Source: Bacillus sp. SJS
Lineage (GTDB): Bacteria > Bacillota > Bacilli > Bacillales > Bacillaceae
Assembly (NCBI RefSeq): GCF_000732485.2
Contig: NZ_JAQV02000003.1
Location: 124,001 to 188,000, forward strand
Direction: 5' to 3'
Length of the DNA: 64,000 nucleotides
The translations under genes were made by a program, and so were the position numbers. Within the stretch, counting starts at the first letter, position 1; each line of letters starts with the position of its first letter. Below the pieces are notes generated by a model. It saw only the letters and a program-made list of their open reading frames with translations. It was not told the DNA's origin and did not search any database. Of the stretch, positions 1-8,982 are shown one piece after another.

Positions 1-12
1 TTATGCCACCCC

Positions 13-294
13 TCACTTATAAATTCCAGCTAATATAAAAACGACTCCGAGACCGATGAAAATCATTTTCCCATAAGAAATCTCTCCAGCAATTTGAAAG
101 ATACCGATTGCCATCGTTCCAATAAAAATAGCCGGCCCGACAATAGCCAAAACGGAGTTAATCGCAATCGCCTTACGGACGTCATTTACAAGGAGCATAC
201 AAATTGCTGCAGTCAATTCAATACTTGCTGATAAAAAGCGGAGTCCTGCCATAGCAAGCACGGTTTGATCAAGCCCATTCCACCAATTCTTCAT
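13..294 (-). CDS. yqhV: YqhV-like small membrane protein (DUF2619)
   Basis: A 93-residue very hydrophobic protein with about three membrane segments (roughly residues 12-38, 43-65 and 72-92) and almost no soluble part. Length, sequence character and position match YqhV of Bacillus, which lies between efp and the spoIIIA operon. The spoIIIA genes would be just off the left edge on the same strand. A possible GGTGGAAGG ribosome site precedes the ATG. The function of the family is not known. Identification rests on synteny and overall similarity, not on a catalytic motif. Confidence 0.8.
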   Translation of the reverse strand: MKNWWNGLDQTVLAMAGLRFLSASIELTAAICMLLVNDVRKAIAINSVLAIVGPAIFIGTMAIGIFQIAGEISYGKMIFIGLGVVFILAGIYK

Positions 295-463
295 CCTTCC
301 ACCTCGGGTCCTTTTTGTACAGCCTATGCGCCTTGTCCATGAAATAGAAAGAAAAGCGTTTTTTTCTCAACTGATTCGAGTCATGATATAATGGAAATAT
401 AGGGAAATTTATTTTGGTAAAAGTTTTGCAGTCCGGTACTGCGGAATGAAGGAGGGGATGAAG

Positions 464-700
464 ATGGAAGGATTTTCTCAAGCTTATTTCATACTTCAAT
501 GGATTCTCGCTGCAGGCATTTTTCTGGTTATCCCAGTTATCATCATCATCAAGGCCTTGAAAAAGAAGAAGTACCCCAGAAGCAATTTCTACACCCCGTT
601 TGACAACATCATTGAAGGCAAGAGTTCGAGTGAGAAATTGGCTGTTGATCAGCTGCAGGAAGATGAAAGGCACCGTAACCGGTATGGAGAAATAGATTGA
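464..700 (+). CDS. Small membrane-anchored protein, DUF3951-like
   Basis: The protein has one N-terminal membrane segment (about residues 8-30), then a basic stretch KALKKKKYPRS, then a YTPFD motif and an acidic, polar tail. The tail and YTPFD motif resemble the DUF3951 family of Bacillaceae. Three in-frame ATGs occur at 446, 458 and 464. AAGGAGG at 449-455 is correctly spaced (8 nt) only from 464, so translation most likely starts there, giving 78 residues. It stands alone on the plus strand between minus-strand genes. Function unknown. Confidence 0.65.
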   Translation: MEGFSQAYFILQWILAAGIFLVIPVIIIIKALKKKKYPRSNFYTPFDNIIEGKSSSEKLAVDQLQEDERHRNRYGEID

Positions 701-786
701 CCGGTAAAAAAAATGTAAGCTATGTGCCTTGATTCTTTTTACATGCAAGAGAATTTAAACGGAGCGTTTCGTTAGCACTCCAATAG

Positions 787-816
787 AAAAACCCGGTTCA
801 TTTGAACCGGGTTTTT
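787..816 (-). terminator. Intrinsic terminator after the MurE-like gene
   Basis: A 14-bp perfect stem, AAAAACCCGGTTCA pairing with TGAACCGGGTTTTT around a 2-nt centre, lies just beyond the stop of the minus-strand Mur ligase gene. It is symmetric, so it may also stop transcripts from the plus-strand gene ending at 700. Confidence 0.9.
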
Positions 817-823
817 ACAGGGC

Positions 824-2401
824 TTATCCATTTTTTCTGCCGGCAAGAGGAAGCAGTTCCGCTCTTGTAAGAAGAATTTTTTTTGCAGAAACGCGTCGTG
901 TGACCGTTCCCCTTTTCTTTGATTTATAAAAAGTTTCAATAATTTTCTCATCAGAGTGCGGAATCGCTTCACCTTTGACCATTTGTGCCCCGTTAATACA
1001 GCCGCTGGTGAGTAGTATGATATCGTTAGAATGCCCCAGGCTAAGTGCCTTAATGACACCTTGTTTTCTGGTCAAGGTCGGATGGATTTCAGCTGCGCGG
1101 GGTTTACGGAATCCACTCATCACCTGCTCGACAATCACTCGCGGATCATGGTCTCCAGGATGATCGACTGTTACGACAATCTCATCCGCCTTGTTCTCAA
1201 TGACCTGTGCCATTTTTGGCATTTTTGCAAAGTCTCTAATGCCGATTCCAGCAATCATGACAATCAGCCGATTGTGCGGCAGCTTCTTTACTTCCTCTAA
1301 AAGACGAGTCAAAGCAACAGGCGTATGTGCGTAATCCAATATGATCTTTTGACTGTCAGGACCTTTTATAATCTGAAAACGCCCTTCAGGACTTTCCAGA
1401 TGGCGAAGTACTTTAACGATCTCCTCTATCCCGAACCCAAATAATAGAGCCGCTCCTATTGCTGAAAGAACGTTCGAAATGTTGTATTCCCCATATACCG
1501 GAACATCAATACTGAAAGTAGAACCCGCGTATAACAAAGTGAATTTCGAACCGGATTCACTGAACTCAATATTAACCGCCCTTAGATCCGCATGGTTATT
1601 TGAAGACAGGCTGTAAGTGATTCGCGGACCGGTGAAAGTACTTGCCAGCCTCTCTCCCATTCCTTCATCATCAACATTAATAACGGCCTGTTTAGCTTGC
1701 TTAAACAGTCTCAACTTGCACTCCATATAGTGAGCAAAAGTTTTATGGTATTCCAGGTGCTCTTCAGAAAGGTTCGTATGGATGGCTACATCAAACTTAA
1801 TATCATCTACACGGTTCTGATCCAGGGCAATGGACGATACCTCCATCGCCACAGCTTCATCTCCGAGAGATACTAAATCCTGAAACATACTTTGCAGATC
1901 TATAGATTCCGGAGTTGTTGGAGTACTTTTCTTGTAGGACAATTTTTCCTTAGAAGACCAAATACCTGTGGTGCCAATGGATCCCGATGGCATCCCAAGC
2001 AGCGTTAACAATGACCTAACATAAGCTGCAACCGTCGTTTTACCATTCGTTCCAGTTATTCCAACGGTTTTTATTTTTTCATCAGCAGAGCTGTAATACG
2101 TTCTTGCAAACTTCGCCATCGTTTCTCTTACATTATCAACCAATATAAAAGTACATAGGGGATGCTTCACGCTTAAGTCCTGAAGAAGAGGCAAGCTGGA
2201 GCCAAATACGGCAACTGCGCCTTGTGATAACGCATCTTCAATATATTGATGACCATCATGAGTGTACCCCTTCATACTAAAAAAAAGAGAAAAATCTTTT
2301 ACAAGCCGTGAATCATAAGCAAGATGAAGGATTTGCTGGGCTGGAGGACCTAATATCTTTTTTATTGGCAATTCGTTAAGCTGGTTAAATTTAATTAGCA
2401 T
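824..2401 (-). CDS. MurE-like Mur ligase paralogue with altered substrate motifs
   Basis: Three-domain Mur ligase fold of 525 residues, closest in layout to MurE (UDP-MurNAc-L-Ala-D-Glu:diamino acid ligase). Visible are the ATP loop GITGTNGKTT (114-123), TTPE (162-165), EVSS (187-190), the candidate carbamylated lysine near 229 in ECKLRLF, and the C-terminal domain. Several positions that define true MurE differ. The DAP-recognising DNPR motif reads DHPG (413-416), GDRD reads GIRD (387-390), and SSH reads SSI. It also lies outside a division/cell-wall cluster, between yqhV and efp. The substrate is therefore probably not the usual tripeptide reaction, although the ligase chemistry looks intact. 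ATG at 2401 is preferred over GTG at 2413 because GAGGT sits 6 nt before it. A TATACT -10-like hexamer lies about 20 bp upstream. Confidence 0.75.
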   Translation of the reverse strand: MLIKFNQLNELPIKKILGPPAQQILHLAYDSRLVKDFSLFFSMKGYTHDGHQYIEDALSQGAVAVFGSSLPLLQDLSVKHPLCTFILVDNVRETMAKFARTYYSSADEKIKTVGITGTNGKTTVAAYVRSLLTLLGMPSGSIGTTGIWSSKEKLSYKKSTPTTPESIDLQSMFQDLVSLGDEAVAMEVSSIALDQNRVDDIKFDVAIHTNLSEEHLEYHKTFAHYMECKLRLFKQAKQAVINVDDEGMGERLASTFTGPRITYSLSSNNHADLRAVNIEFSESGSKFTLLYAGSTFSIDVPVYGEYNISNVLSAIGAALLFGFGIEEIVKVLRHLESPEGRFQIIKGPDSQKIILDYAHTPVALTRLLEEVKKLPHNRLIVMIAGIGIRDFAKMPKMAQVIENKADEIVVTVDHPGDHDPRVIVEQVMSGFRKPRAAEIHPTLTRKQGVIKALSLGHSNDIILLTSGCINGAQMVKGEAIPHSDEKIIETFYKSKKRGTVTRRVSAKKILLTRAELLPLAGRKNG

Positions 2402-2749
2402 GATTGACCTCACAGGTGTTTAGTATAATTGCTTGTGCTGCAGTTTTATTTTTTGTATGAATATCACATTGTATTCAATTAGAAATTAGACTAATTCTTA
2501 TTAGGTCAGGGTTTTTTATACCCTGTGAATAAGTAAACCTATACAAATACCCTCATACTAACTACCCGTTTAATTGCAAATTAAAACCTGCACCTGCACT
2601 AATAAATGCGATATTTTTAACATCTCATTCAGGCTCGAAGAATAGATCGAACATTCCATAATAATCCCTGTGAATGACAAAAGGCATCCAGATAGACTTC
2701 CGAATGCCTTTATTCTAAAAGCTAAAACCCGCCGTAGGCGGGTTTCCTA
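2402..2749. other. Intergenic region with a hairpin upstream of the MurE-like gene
   Basis: About 350 bp without a convincing gene. It contains an inverted repeat AAAGGCAT (2680-2687) / ATGCCTTT (2704-2711) with a 16-nt loop, placed downstream of the efp terminator in the direction of efp transcription. The promoter of the MurE-like gene probably lies at about 2420-2460. Nothing else was recognised. Confidence 0.5.
2725..2745 (-). terminator. efp intrinsic terminator
   Basis: AAACCCGCC / GGCGGGTTT forms a 9-bp stem with a 3-nt GTA loop directly after the efp stop codon. The GC-rich stem is flanked by A/T runs. Confidence 0.85.
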
Positions 2750-3307
2750 TTACGCTCTTGAAACGTAAGAAGATTCTGTTGTGTTGATGATTAATACATC
2801 CCCTTCATTAATGAAGAAAGGAACGTTTACGGTAAGTCCAGTTTCAAGAGTAGCTGGTTTTGTTCCGCCTGAAGCCGTATCACCTTTGATTCCCGGCTCC
2901 GTTTCAGTTACCTTCAATTCAACCGTGTTTGGAAGCTCCACTCCAAGGGTTTCGGTCTGGAACATCATAATTTGCACTTCCATATTTTCTTTCAGGAATT
3001 TCAGCTCATACTCAATTGCGTTTGCTGGAAGCTCGATTTGCTCGTAAGATTCATTATCCATGAATACATGCATATCATCGCTTGCATACAAATATTGCAT
3101 TCTGCGCGTCTCAATCTGTGCTTTCGCTACTTTTTCACCTGCGCGGAACGTTTTTTCCTGAATGGCACCAGTCCGAAGGTTGCGAAGCTTTGAACGAACG
3201 AATGCTGCTCCTTTACCCGGCTTCACGTGCTGGAAATCAATTACGCGCCAAATTCCATTGTCCACCTCTATTGTTAAACCTGTACGAAAATCATTTACTG
3301 AAATCAT
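2750..3307 (-). CDS. efp: Translation elongation factor P
   Basis: EF-P relieves ribosomes stalled at polyproline. The 185-residue product has the usual three beta-barrel domains. The tip loop of domain I reads [10 protein letters not shown] with Lys32, the residue modified in Bacillus EF-P. The C-terminal domain carries [14 protein letters not shown] and ends in SYVSRA. AGGAGG lies 9 nt before ATG 3307. It follows yqhT on the same strand with a short gap, as in other Bacillaceae, so co-transcription from the aroQ-yqhT side is likely. Confidence 0.98.
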   Translation of the reverse strand: MISVNDFRTGLTIEVDNGIWRVIDFQHVKPGKGAAFVRSKLRNLRTGAIQEKTFRAGEKVAKAQIETRRMQYLYASDDMHVFMDNESYEQIELPANAIEYELKFLKENMEVQIMMFQTETLGVELPNTVELKVTETEPGIKGDTASGGTKPATLETGLTVNVPFFINEGDVLIINTTESSYVSRA

Positions 3308-3383
3308 GAATGTGTTCCTCCTAGCAATCTTTTGCCCCGTTGTTGAAAACAGGGCTTATGTAAAAAAGCGAATGCGCCTTTTT

Positions 3384-4448
3384 TTAAAGGATAATCAATT
3401 CTTTTGGAGACGATGTTAGTGACTCGTTGCCGTTTTCCGTAACAACCGTGTCATCTTCAATTCTTACTCCGCCAAGTCCGGCGATATAAATACCAGGTTC
3501 TACCGTTACCACCATTCCGGACTCCAAAACCGTTTCAGATCGTGAGGATAATGCAGGTCCTTCATGCACTTCCAAGCCTAAGCCGTGACCTGTTGAATGA
3601 CCGAAATACTCTCCGTACCCTTTTTCTGTAATGTAATCACGTGTTAAGGCGTCTGCTTCCTTGCCTGTCATGCCCGCTTTAATTCCGTTCATGGCTTTAA
3701 GCTGAGATTCCAGCACGACCGAATAAATTTCCTTCAGCTTATCAGAAGGCTCGCCGACTGCAAACGTTCTCGTAATATCCGAGCAGTACCCTTTATAGTA
3801 AGCACCGAAATCAAGCGTTACAAAATCGCCTGTTTCAATTTCTTTTTCGCTTGCTGTTCCGTGCGGGAGAGCAGAGCGAAAGCCGGATGCAACAATAATA
3901 TCAAATGAAGATGAAGCAGCTCCATTTTTACGCATGAAAAACTCCAGTTCGTTGGAAACATCAATTTCTTTCAAACCTGGGCGAACGAAGTGCAGAATGT
4001 GAGAATAGGCGGCATCCGCAATCTCGGCCGCTTCCTTTAATATCTTAATCTCTGCCGGAGACTTAATCAAGCGTAACTTTTCCACGGCACCTGAAACCGG
4101 AACAAGAGAGATTCCGTTCATTGCTTTTTGGTACTGCTGATATGCAGCGAACGTAATATGGTCCTGCTCGAAGCCAAGCTTCGTAATGCCCATCTTTTTT
4201 GCCTGTTCAGCTGCTTCTTCAATGATTGAGCCTGTATGCTGAATAATCTCGTAGCCTTGTGCCTGCTTTCCTGCCTGTTCAACATAACGGAAATCTGTGA
4301 TGAATACCGCCTTTGATTCCGAAACAATCGCTAGTCCCGCAGAGCCGGTGAAGCCTGTCATATAACGGCGGTTGTATTCGCTTGTAATAAGCAGACCATC
4401 AATTTCAGAACTCTTAAATGAATTTCTTAATTTTTCAAGCATGTTCAT
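3384..4448 (-). CDS. yqhT: Xaa-Pro dipeptidase/aminopeptidase, M24 family
   Basis: A 354-residue M24 metallopeptidase that cleaves an N-terminal residue next to proline. After an N-terminal creatinase-like domain (about 1-130), the pita-bread catalytic domain shows the dinuclear metal ligands: two Asp in DFGAYYKGYCSD, His in HSTGHGLGLEVHEG, Glu in VEPGIY and Glu in RIEDD. The ATG overlaps the aroQ stop codon (ATGA), indicating translational coupling. A second ATG at 4442 is better spaced from the AGGGGG ribosome site, so the true start may be two codons later. Its neighbours aroQ and efp match the Bacillus order. Confidence 0.95.
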   Translation of the reverse strand: MNMLEKLRNSFKSSEIDGLLITSEYNRRYMTGFTGSAGLAIVSESKAVFITDFRYVEQAGKQAQGYEIIQHTGSIIEEAAEQAKKMGITKLGFEQDHITFAAYQQYQKAMNGISLVPVSGAVEKLRLIKSPAEIKILKEAAEIADAAYSHILHFVRPGLKEIDVSNELEFFMRKNGAASSSFDIIVASGFRSALPHGTASEKEIETGDFVTLDFGAYYKGYCSDITRTFAVGEPSDKLKEIYSVVLESQLKAMNGIKAGMTGKEADALTRDYITEKGYGEYFGHSTGHGLGLEVHEGPALSSRSETVLESGMVVTVEPGIYIAGLGGVRIEDDTVVTENGNESLTSSPKELIIL

Positions 4449-4885
4449 TTTCCCCCTGTTTGATTCATTAACGCCTGAAGCGCCAGTCTATATCCATAGA
4501 ATCCAAGCCCGGCGATTTGGCCAAGTGCTGCAGGAGCAATAACCGAATGGTGCCGGAATTCTTCTCTGGCATAAACATTTGATATATGTACTTCCATAAC
4601 CGGAACCGATACTCCTGCAACCGCATCCCGAATTGCATAGCTGTAATGGGTGAAAGCCCCGGGATTCATAACGATTCCATCGTACTGTTCATCCGCTTCA
4701 TGAATGGCATCAATTAAATCTCCCTCATGGTTGGACTGAAAGCACGTTACCTCGATTCCTGCGTCTTCCGCGAATTGAAGAAGCTCTCTTTCAAGATCTG
4801 TTAAAGTCTTACTGCCGTATACAGCCGGCTCGCGTTTCCCAAGCCGGTTTAAATTGGGGCCATTGAGGATTAAATACCGCTGCAT
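4445..4885 (-). CDS. aroQ: Type II 3-dehydroquinate dehydratase
   Basis: Converts 3-dehydroquinate to 3-dehydroshikimate in the shikimate pathway. The 146-residue length is normal for the dodecameric type II enzyme. Visible are NGPNLNRLG with the catalytic loop following (R18/Y24 region), FQSNHEG, MNPGAFTHYS, and EVHISN. The longer open frame to 4951 is rejected, because the family starts at MQRYLILNGPN and GGGAG precedes ATG 4885 by 6-7 nt. It is coupled to yqhT. Shikimate kinase (aroK) lies about 33 kb away in this window. Confidence 0.96.
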   Translation of the reverse strand: MQRYLILNGPNLNRLGKREPAVYGSKTLTDLERELLQFAEDAGIEVTCFQSNHEGDLIDAIHEADEQYDGIVMNPGAFTHYSYAIRDAVAGVSVPVMEVHISNVYAREEFRHHSVIAPAALGQIAGLGFYGYRLALQALMNQTGGK

Positions 4886-4985
4886 ATCTCTCTCTCCCGT
4901 CCTGAAAAACTGAAATGAAAAGCCAGGAATCACCCAAGCTTCATTCAGCAAAAGCTTCTATGAGTGCTTGTTTATTTTACCATAG

Positions 4986-5510
4986 TCAGCTATTTTCCTC
5001 TAATGATTTAGAAGGTTTGGATTTCGTCTCCTTCATTACTTCACTATAGTCATATGATATGGAATACCCAACGAACGTTCCATATAGGATATAAATACAT
5101 AATGTAGTTACAACCGTATTTGAATCCAAATCTGTAATCGGTTTTAGGACAGGAAACAGAGGAGTCAATAATACAAAGACGAACCCCCATAGTGCGATAC
5201 CGAATCCAATTCCAGCCCAAATCGTATGAATTCTTCTTAAAATAGCGTAATAAACAAAGGCAACTCCGATTGAAATAACACTGATTAAGCATATACTTAC
5301 AATATTTCCTGCTGTTCCATCTTTCCATGCTCCTGCCGATACCGGCTGCAAAATCATATTGGGACTTATTTCGGAAAGCTTAAAGTACGAAGCAATAAAA
5401 GCCATCACAGACCAGATCAGGCCACCAGCAAAGCCGCATGCAGCTACTCTTCCAAGAATTGAAGCGGCTGTCGGCCCCTTTTTAACCGTTCCAGAATTTT
5501 GATTGTCCAT
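4986..5510 (-). CDS. yqhR: YqhR-like integral membrane protein
   Basis: 174 residues with four predicted membrane helices (about 17-42, 63-90, 97-118 and 128-150) and charged tails. Position next to aroQ and divergent from yqhQ matches YqhR of Bacillus. No catalytic motif is visible and the function is unknown. GAGGTGAT precedes the ATG at normal spacing. Likely first gene of a yqhR-aroQ-yqhT-efp transcription unit. Confidence 0.85.
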   Translation of the reverse strand: MDNQNSGTVKKGPTAASILGRVAACGFAGGLIWSVMAFIASYFKLSEISPNMILQPVSAGAWKDGTAGNIVSICLISVISIGVAFVYYAILRRIHTIWAGIGFGIALWGFVFVLLTPLFPVLKPITDLDSNTVVTTLCIYILYGTFVGYSISYDYSEVMKETKSKPSKSLEENS

Positions 5511-5660
5511 TTACCATCACCTCACTTCTCAGTATGCCCCTACTTTTCCCTGTCAATGTCAGTGCGCTTCTCATGTGTAAGAAAAAAATGGATGGGTATA
5601 CTAATCCTACAACCTGTAAGGGTAAATAAATGTCAAAACAATGAAACATCAGCCTAGAGG

Positions 5661-5681
5661 TTTACCTGAATTTTAGGTAAA
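5661..5681. promoter_or_regulatory. Palindromic operator-like site between yqhR and yqhQ
   Basis: A perfect inverted repeat, TTTACCT (5661-5667) / AGGTAAA (5675-5681) with a 7-nt AT-rich centre, lies in the divergent intergenic region about 70 bp before the yqhQ start. Its symmetry and position suggest a dimeric regulator site or a promoter-proximal hairpin. I cannot assign a regulator. Confidence 0.4.
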
Positions 5682-5749
5682 ATAGAATAATAACACTTTT
5701 GACAGAAATTCTTAGCAGAAGTGACCAAGTTGAGATAGGTTGGTGTTTC

Positions 5750-6691
5750 ATGTCTACAGAGAAAAAACCCGCGTATGGCGGGCAGGCAGTGGTTGAAGGA
5801 GTTATGTTCGGAGGAAAGCATCATTACGTAACGGCAATTCGGAGAAAAGATGATTCAATTGAATTTTTTCATTTGCCGAGAAAAGGGAATCCTATTCTTG
5901 CAAAACTGAAAAAAATCCCTTTTTTAAGAGGCATTATTGCTATATTGGAAGCAAGTGCAAATGGTACCAAGCATTTGAATTTTTCTACTGACCGATTTGA
6001 TGTAGACCCTGGAGACGACAGCAAAGTGGCCTCCGAAAGAAAAGAATCAAAACTGACTATGATTCTTGGCGTAGCCGCTGCAGGTATTCTGTCGTTTTTG
6101 TTTGGGAAATTCATCTTCACCTTAATACCTGTTTTTCTGGCTGAGTCCACCCGCTTTATCTTTAAAAGTGATTTTTCACAAATCATGGTGGAGGGTGCTT
6201 TTAAACTCATTCTGCTGCTTGCCTACATTTATTTTATATCGTTAACCCCTCTTATTAAACGGGTATTCCAATACCACGGGGCAGAACATAAAGTCATTAA
6301 CTGCTATGAAAACGATATGCCTCTGACGGTAGAAAATGTACAAAAGCAATCCAGGCTCCATTACCGCTGCGGAAGCAGTTTTATCCTGTTTACAGTCATC
6401 GTAGGTGTTTTTGTTTATATGCTCGTTCCAACCGATCCTTTATGGTTACGTGTTGTAAATCGGGTAGCTTTAATACCAGTCGTACTTGGTATTTCTTTTG
6501 AGGTTTTGCAGCTTACAAATTCCCTCCGCAATGTACCAATCTTAAAAGCACTTGGTCTGCCCGGGTTATGGCTTCAGCTTTTAACCACGAAAGAACCTGA
6601 TAACAAACAGGTGGAAGTAGCAATTGAGAGCTTTGAAGAGCTAATGAGGATGGAAAAGGAAACCCAAATGTCTAAGGAGCAAATTGTTTAA
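5750..6691 (+). CDS. yqhQ: YqhQ, DUF1385 membrane protein
   Basis: A 313-residue DUF1385 protein. It starts with the family signature YGGQAVVEGVMFGG, has membrane segments around residues 98-130, 150-175 and 205-265, and carries the conserved HGAEHKVINCYE motif whose His/Glu/Cys suggest metal binding. The open frame extends to 5699, but the family begins at MSTEKKPAYGGQ, so the ATG at 5750 is chosen. Its ribosome site is weak. The biochemical role is not established. It is followed closely by yqhP on the same strand. Confidence 0.92.
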   Translation: MSTEKKPAYGGQAVVEGVMFGGKHHYVTAIRRKDDSIEFFHLPRKGNPILAKLKKIPFLRGIIAILEASANGTKHLNFSTDRFDVDPGDDSKVASERKESKLTMILGVAAAGILSFLFGKFIFTLIPVFLAESTRFIFKSDFSQIMVEGAFKLILLLAYIYFISLTPLIKRVFQYHGAEHKVINCYENDMPLTVENVQKQSRLHYRCGSSFILFTVIVGVFVYMLVPTDPLWLRVVNRVALIPVVLGISFEVLQLTNSLRNVPILKALGLPGLWLQLLTTKEPDNKQVEVAIESFEELMRMEKETQMSKEQIV

Positions 6692-6723
6692 CAATCTTGT
6701 CTAATTTAATGGGAGGTGGATTC

Positions 6724-7098
6724 ATGAAACGCGGATCGAACTGGTTTTTTCTGGCTATTGCGGGTCTTGCAGGTTTCTATTTGATTACTACCATGATCAC
6801 AAATCCTGCTGCTCTCCTGCAGCAGGCAGCAATCTTGGTCATTACCATTGCCATTATCTATCTTGTGTTCCGTTATTTTATGAAAAGGAAAATGGGGTCT
6901 GATTACTCGTCCTATTCAAAAGCGGTGAAGCAGTCGAAGCGTACCGCAAACGAAAAAACTTATTCCAGCTCCCCTTCCAAGACGGTCACTCCCATCAAAA
7001 AATACGTGAAAAGAAAACCTTTTAAGAAGAAAAGCTCCAGTCACTTGACAGTCATTGAAGGAAAAAAAGGAAAAAAGAAAAATAGGGCCCTTTTTTAA
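6724..7098 (+). CDS. yqhP: YqhP / SA1362-type small membrane protein
   Basis: 124 residues. Two hydrophobic segments (about 7-25 and 34-52) are followed by a long Lys/Ser/Arg-rich cytoplasmic tail ending in IEGKKGKKKNR. GGAGGTG lies 6-7 nt before ATG 6724, which excludes the upstream in-frame ATG at 6697. It is probably co-transcribed with yqhQ. Its stop overlaps the stop of convergent yqhO by 4 nt, leaving no room for a separate terminator. Function unknown. Confidence 0.8.
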   Translation: MKRGSNWFFLAIAGLAGFYLITTMITNPAALLQQAAILVITIAIIYLVFRYFMKRKMGSDYSSYSKAVKQSKRTANEKTYSSSPSKTVTPIKKYVKRKPFKKKSSSHLTVIEGKKGKKKNRALF

Positions 7099-7976
7099 TA
7101 GGCCCATGTCTGGAGAAAATGCTCCGTTTCACTTCTGCCTAGCTCAATTAGAGCTAGCTTTTTTTCTTCTGTTAAATTAAATTCTGTCGTCAAAATATGA
7201 TCAACCGGTAAAAACACAATATTCCGTTCATGCTTGCTTGATATGTGGCGGGCGTCATGGGCGTCCTTCATCGTCTCAAATAAGGCCCCGTACAATTCAA
7301 TGGCATTCGTAATTTTATTCTTGGGCCTTTCCTGTTCATTTGGTGTTAACCGGATGCCCAGTACCGGCCGTTTCGGAAATAGTTCCGCAGTAAAAAGCCA
7401 GATGGGAAAATTGCTAAGTACTCCTCCATCGACAATCACGCAGTTTCCCAAGCGGGATGTCAGCTTTACCGGTTCAAAAAAATAAGGCAGACTGCTGCTC
7501 ATTCTTACTGCCCTCGCAACCGAAAAGTTTTCAGGAACAAGGCCGTATTCAGGTAAATCATCGGGTAAAACGACAATCTTTCCGTTTGTCAGGTCGGATG
7601 CGATCACTTTTAACGATCCTGTCGGCAAATCACCGAAAGTTGAGATTCCCTTCGCTTTCAGTTTTTCAGCAATCCAATTCTCCAATTTTTGGCCTTTGTA
7701 TAACCCAAGGCGCCAATAAATCGAAATCCACTTTAAAAAACGGAGCGGAAAAAACGAGATCCGTTCATCCATAAAATCCTTTAAATTCGCTTCTTCCAGC
7801 AAGTCGATAATTTCATCACTTGTATACCCGGCTGCTATAAAGGCAGCAATAATCGATCCTGCGCTTGTTCCGGCTATACGGGCAAACCGCAGGCCCTTTT
7901 TCTCTATTGCCTGGTAGGCTCCAGCCATAGCCAGCCCCTTAATTCCTCCGCCTGAAAAAACACCGTCAATATACAC
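7095..7976 (-). CDS. yqhO: Patatin-like phospholipase/esterase
   Basis: A 293-residue patatin-family hydrolase with the Ser-Asp dyad. Visible are the oxyanion-hole motif GGGIKG (residues 9-14), the nucleophile elbow GTSAGS near residue 38, and the catalytic Asp in DGG (about 178-180). The start is GTG at 7976, supported by GAGGGGG 6 nt upstream. It has no signal peptide, so it is cytoplasmic or membrane-associated. It is convergent and slightly overlapping with yqhP. The substrate is not deducible. Confidence 0.93.
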   Translation of the reverse strand: MYIDGVFSGGGIKGLAMAGAYQAIEKKGLRFARIAGTSAGSIIAAFIAAGYTSDEIIDLLEEANLKDFMDERISFFPLRFLKWISIYWRLGLYKGQKLENWIAEKLKAKGISTFGDLPTGSLKVIASDLTNGKIVVLPDDLPEYGLVPENFSVARAVRMSSSLPYFFEPVKLTSRLGNCVIVDGGVLSNFPIWLFTAELFPKRPVLGIRLTPNEQERPKNKITNAIELYGALFETMKDAHDARHISSKHERNIVFLPVDHILTTEFNLTEEKKLALIELGRSETEHFLQTWAY

Positions 7977-8178
7977 AGGATTCCCCCTCTGTATGCTGTC
8001 TGTTAATCCTATTTCAACGTGCTGGTTTTTTAGAACTTAGGCATCCGGCTTGGGGTAAATCAGGAAACTTTTTAGTGAAGTGTTTAATAAGAGGGTTTAG
8101 AAAAGCAGGACAGTGTATGCAGAAGCCGATGCGTCCCAGGAAACAAATCCGGGGCGCTCATCTGCTGCTAATTGTCAA

Positions 8179-8607
8179 TTAAGAGGGATCCTGTTCACTC
8201 CGTTTCTGTACGCTTTTAAGATCTTCGGAGCGTTTCGGATCTTCCTCAAAATACTGGACAAGGTCACCAATCCGATCGATGGCATTCCAGCTTAAATGGT
8301 GTTCAATACCTTCTACATCATCGTATATAATATCTTCATCCACACCAATGATTCTCATAAATTGTTCGAGAAGTTCATGCCGGTAAACGAGACGTTTGCC
8401 AATTTTTTTCCCTTTTGGTGTAAGAATCAAGCCTCTATACTTCTCATAAACTAAATATTCATCTTTATCCAGCTTCTGCACCATTTTTGTAACAGAGGAG
8501 GGATGTACGCCTAGTGCTTCTGCGATATCGGACACTCTGGCGTAGCCTTTTTCTTCTATCAGGTTGTAAATTTGTTCTATGTAATCTTCCATACTGGGCG
8601 TTGGCAT
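8179..8607 (-). CDS. mntR: Manganese-responsive repressor MntR
   Basis: DtxR-family repressor of manganese uptake, 142 residues as in B. subtilis. The N-terminal winged helix (about 5-70) precedes the metal-binding/dimer domain. All six known manganese ligands are present: Asp8, Glu11, His77, Glu99, Glu102 and His103. The start at 8607 (MPTPSMEDY) fits GGAGGG upstream. Six extra codons to 8625 are not needed. In B. subtilis it represses mntH and mntABCD, and none of those is in the window. Confidence 0.97.
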   Translation of the reverse strand: MPTPSMEDYIEQIYNLIEEKGYARVSDIAEALGVHPSSVTKMVQKLDKDEYLVYEKYRGLILTPKGKKIGKRLVYRHELLEQFMRIIGVDEDIIYDDVEGIEHHLSWNAIDRIGDLVQYFEEDPKRSEDLKSVQKRSEQDPS

Positions 8608-8911
8608 AATTAAAAGTCCCTCCATTGCTTACCGATCATACTTCAAAAATAAATCATATCAAGTGTACACTTTTTTAGTTGCTGTGACAAGGAACGTTCC
8701 CGTCATATAAGGCTTTTGGCGGGGAAGGAGCAGGCCGAATGCAAAAAGAAAAAATGACTGATTCAGTAAGGACAAGCCATATGATTTCCGATTCTGATTC
8801 CTTTCTCCTCGTGGTACAGGCATTGTCCCCCGCTCCCTCAAAACCCGCTTTTCTTAGCAGCAATATTAAGCCGTCTCCAATCCTCATGGTGGCTGCACTA
8901 ATATTTTAACA
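8608..8911. other. Intergenic region between mntR and the nrdJ terminator
   Basis: No reliable gene. A 55-codon plus-strand frame at 8739-8906 has a GAAGGAG before it but no recognisable product, and two longer minus-strand frames overlap it. It probably contains the mntR promoter close to 8630-8660. Confidence 0.4.
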
Positions 8912-8912
8912 T

Positions 8913-8947
8913 TAAAAAAGCTGCCAGGATTCAGGATCCCTGGCAGC
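8913..8947 (-). terminator. nrdJ intrinsic terminator
   Basis: GCTGCCAGG (8920-8928) pairs with CCTGGCAGC (8939-8947). On the minus strand it is followed by a T6 run, just after the nrdJ stop. Confidence 0.9.
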
Positions 8948-8982
8948 CAGGAGCCGGATAAGTCATCCAGCTTCTAATGATA

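Noticed and set aside
8659-8887. Minus-strand ORFs of 60 and 70 codons between mntR and nrdJ
   Set aside because: Mutually overlapping frames, odd composition and no good ribosome site. Treated as intergenic.
8739-8906. Plus-strand 55-codon ORF with GAAGGAG upstream
   Set aside because: No similarity to a known family by eye. Two minus-strand frames overlap it and it lies against the nrdJ terminator. Coding potential is not convincing.
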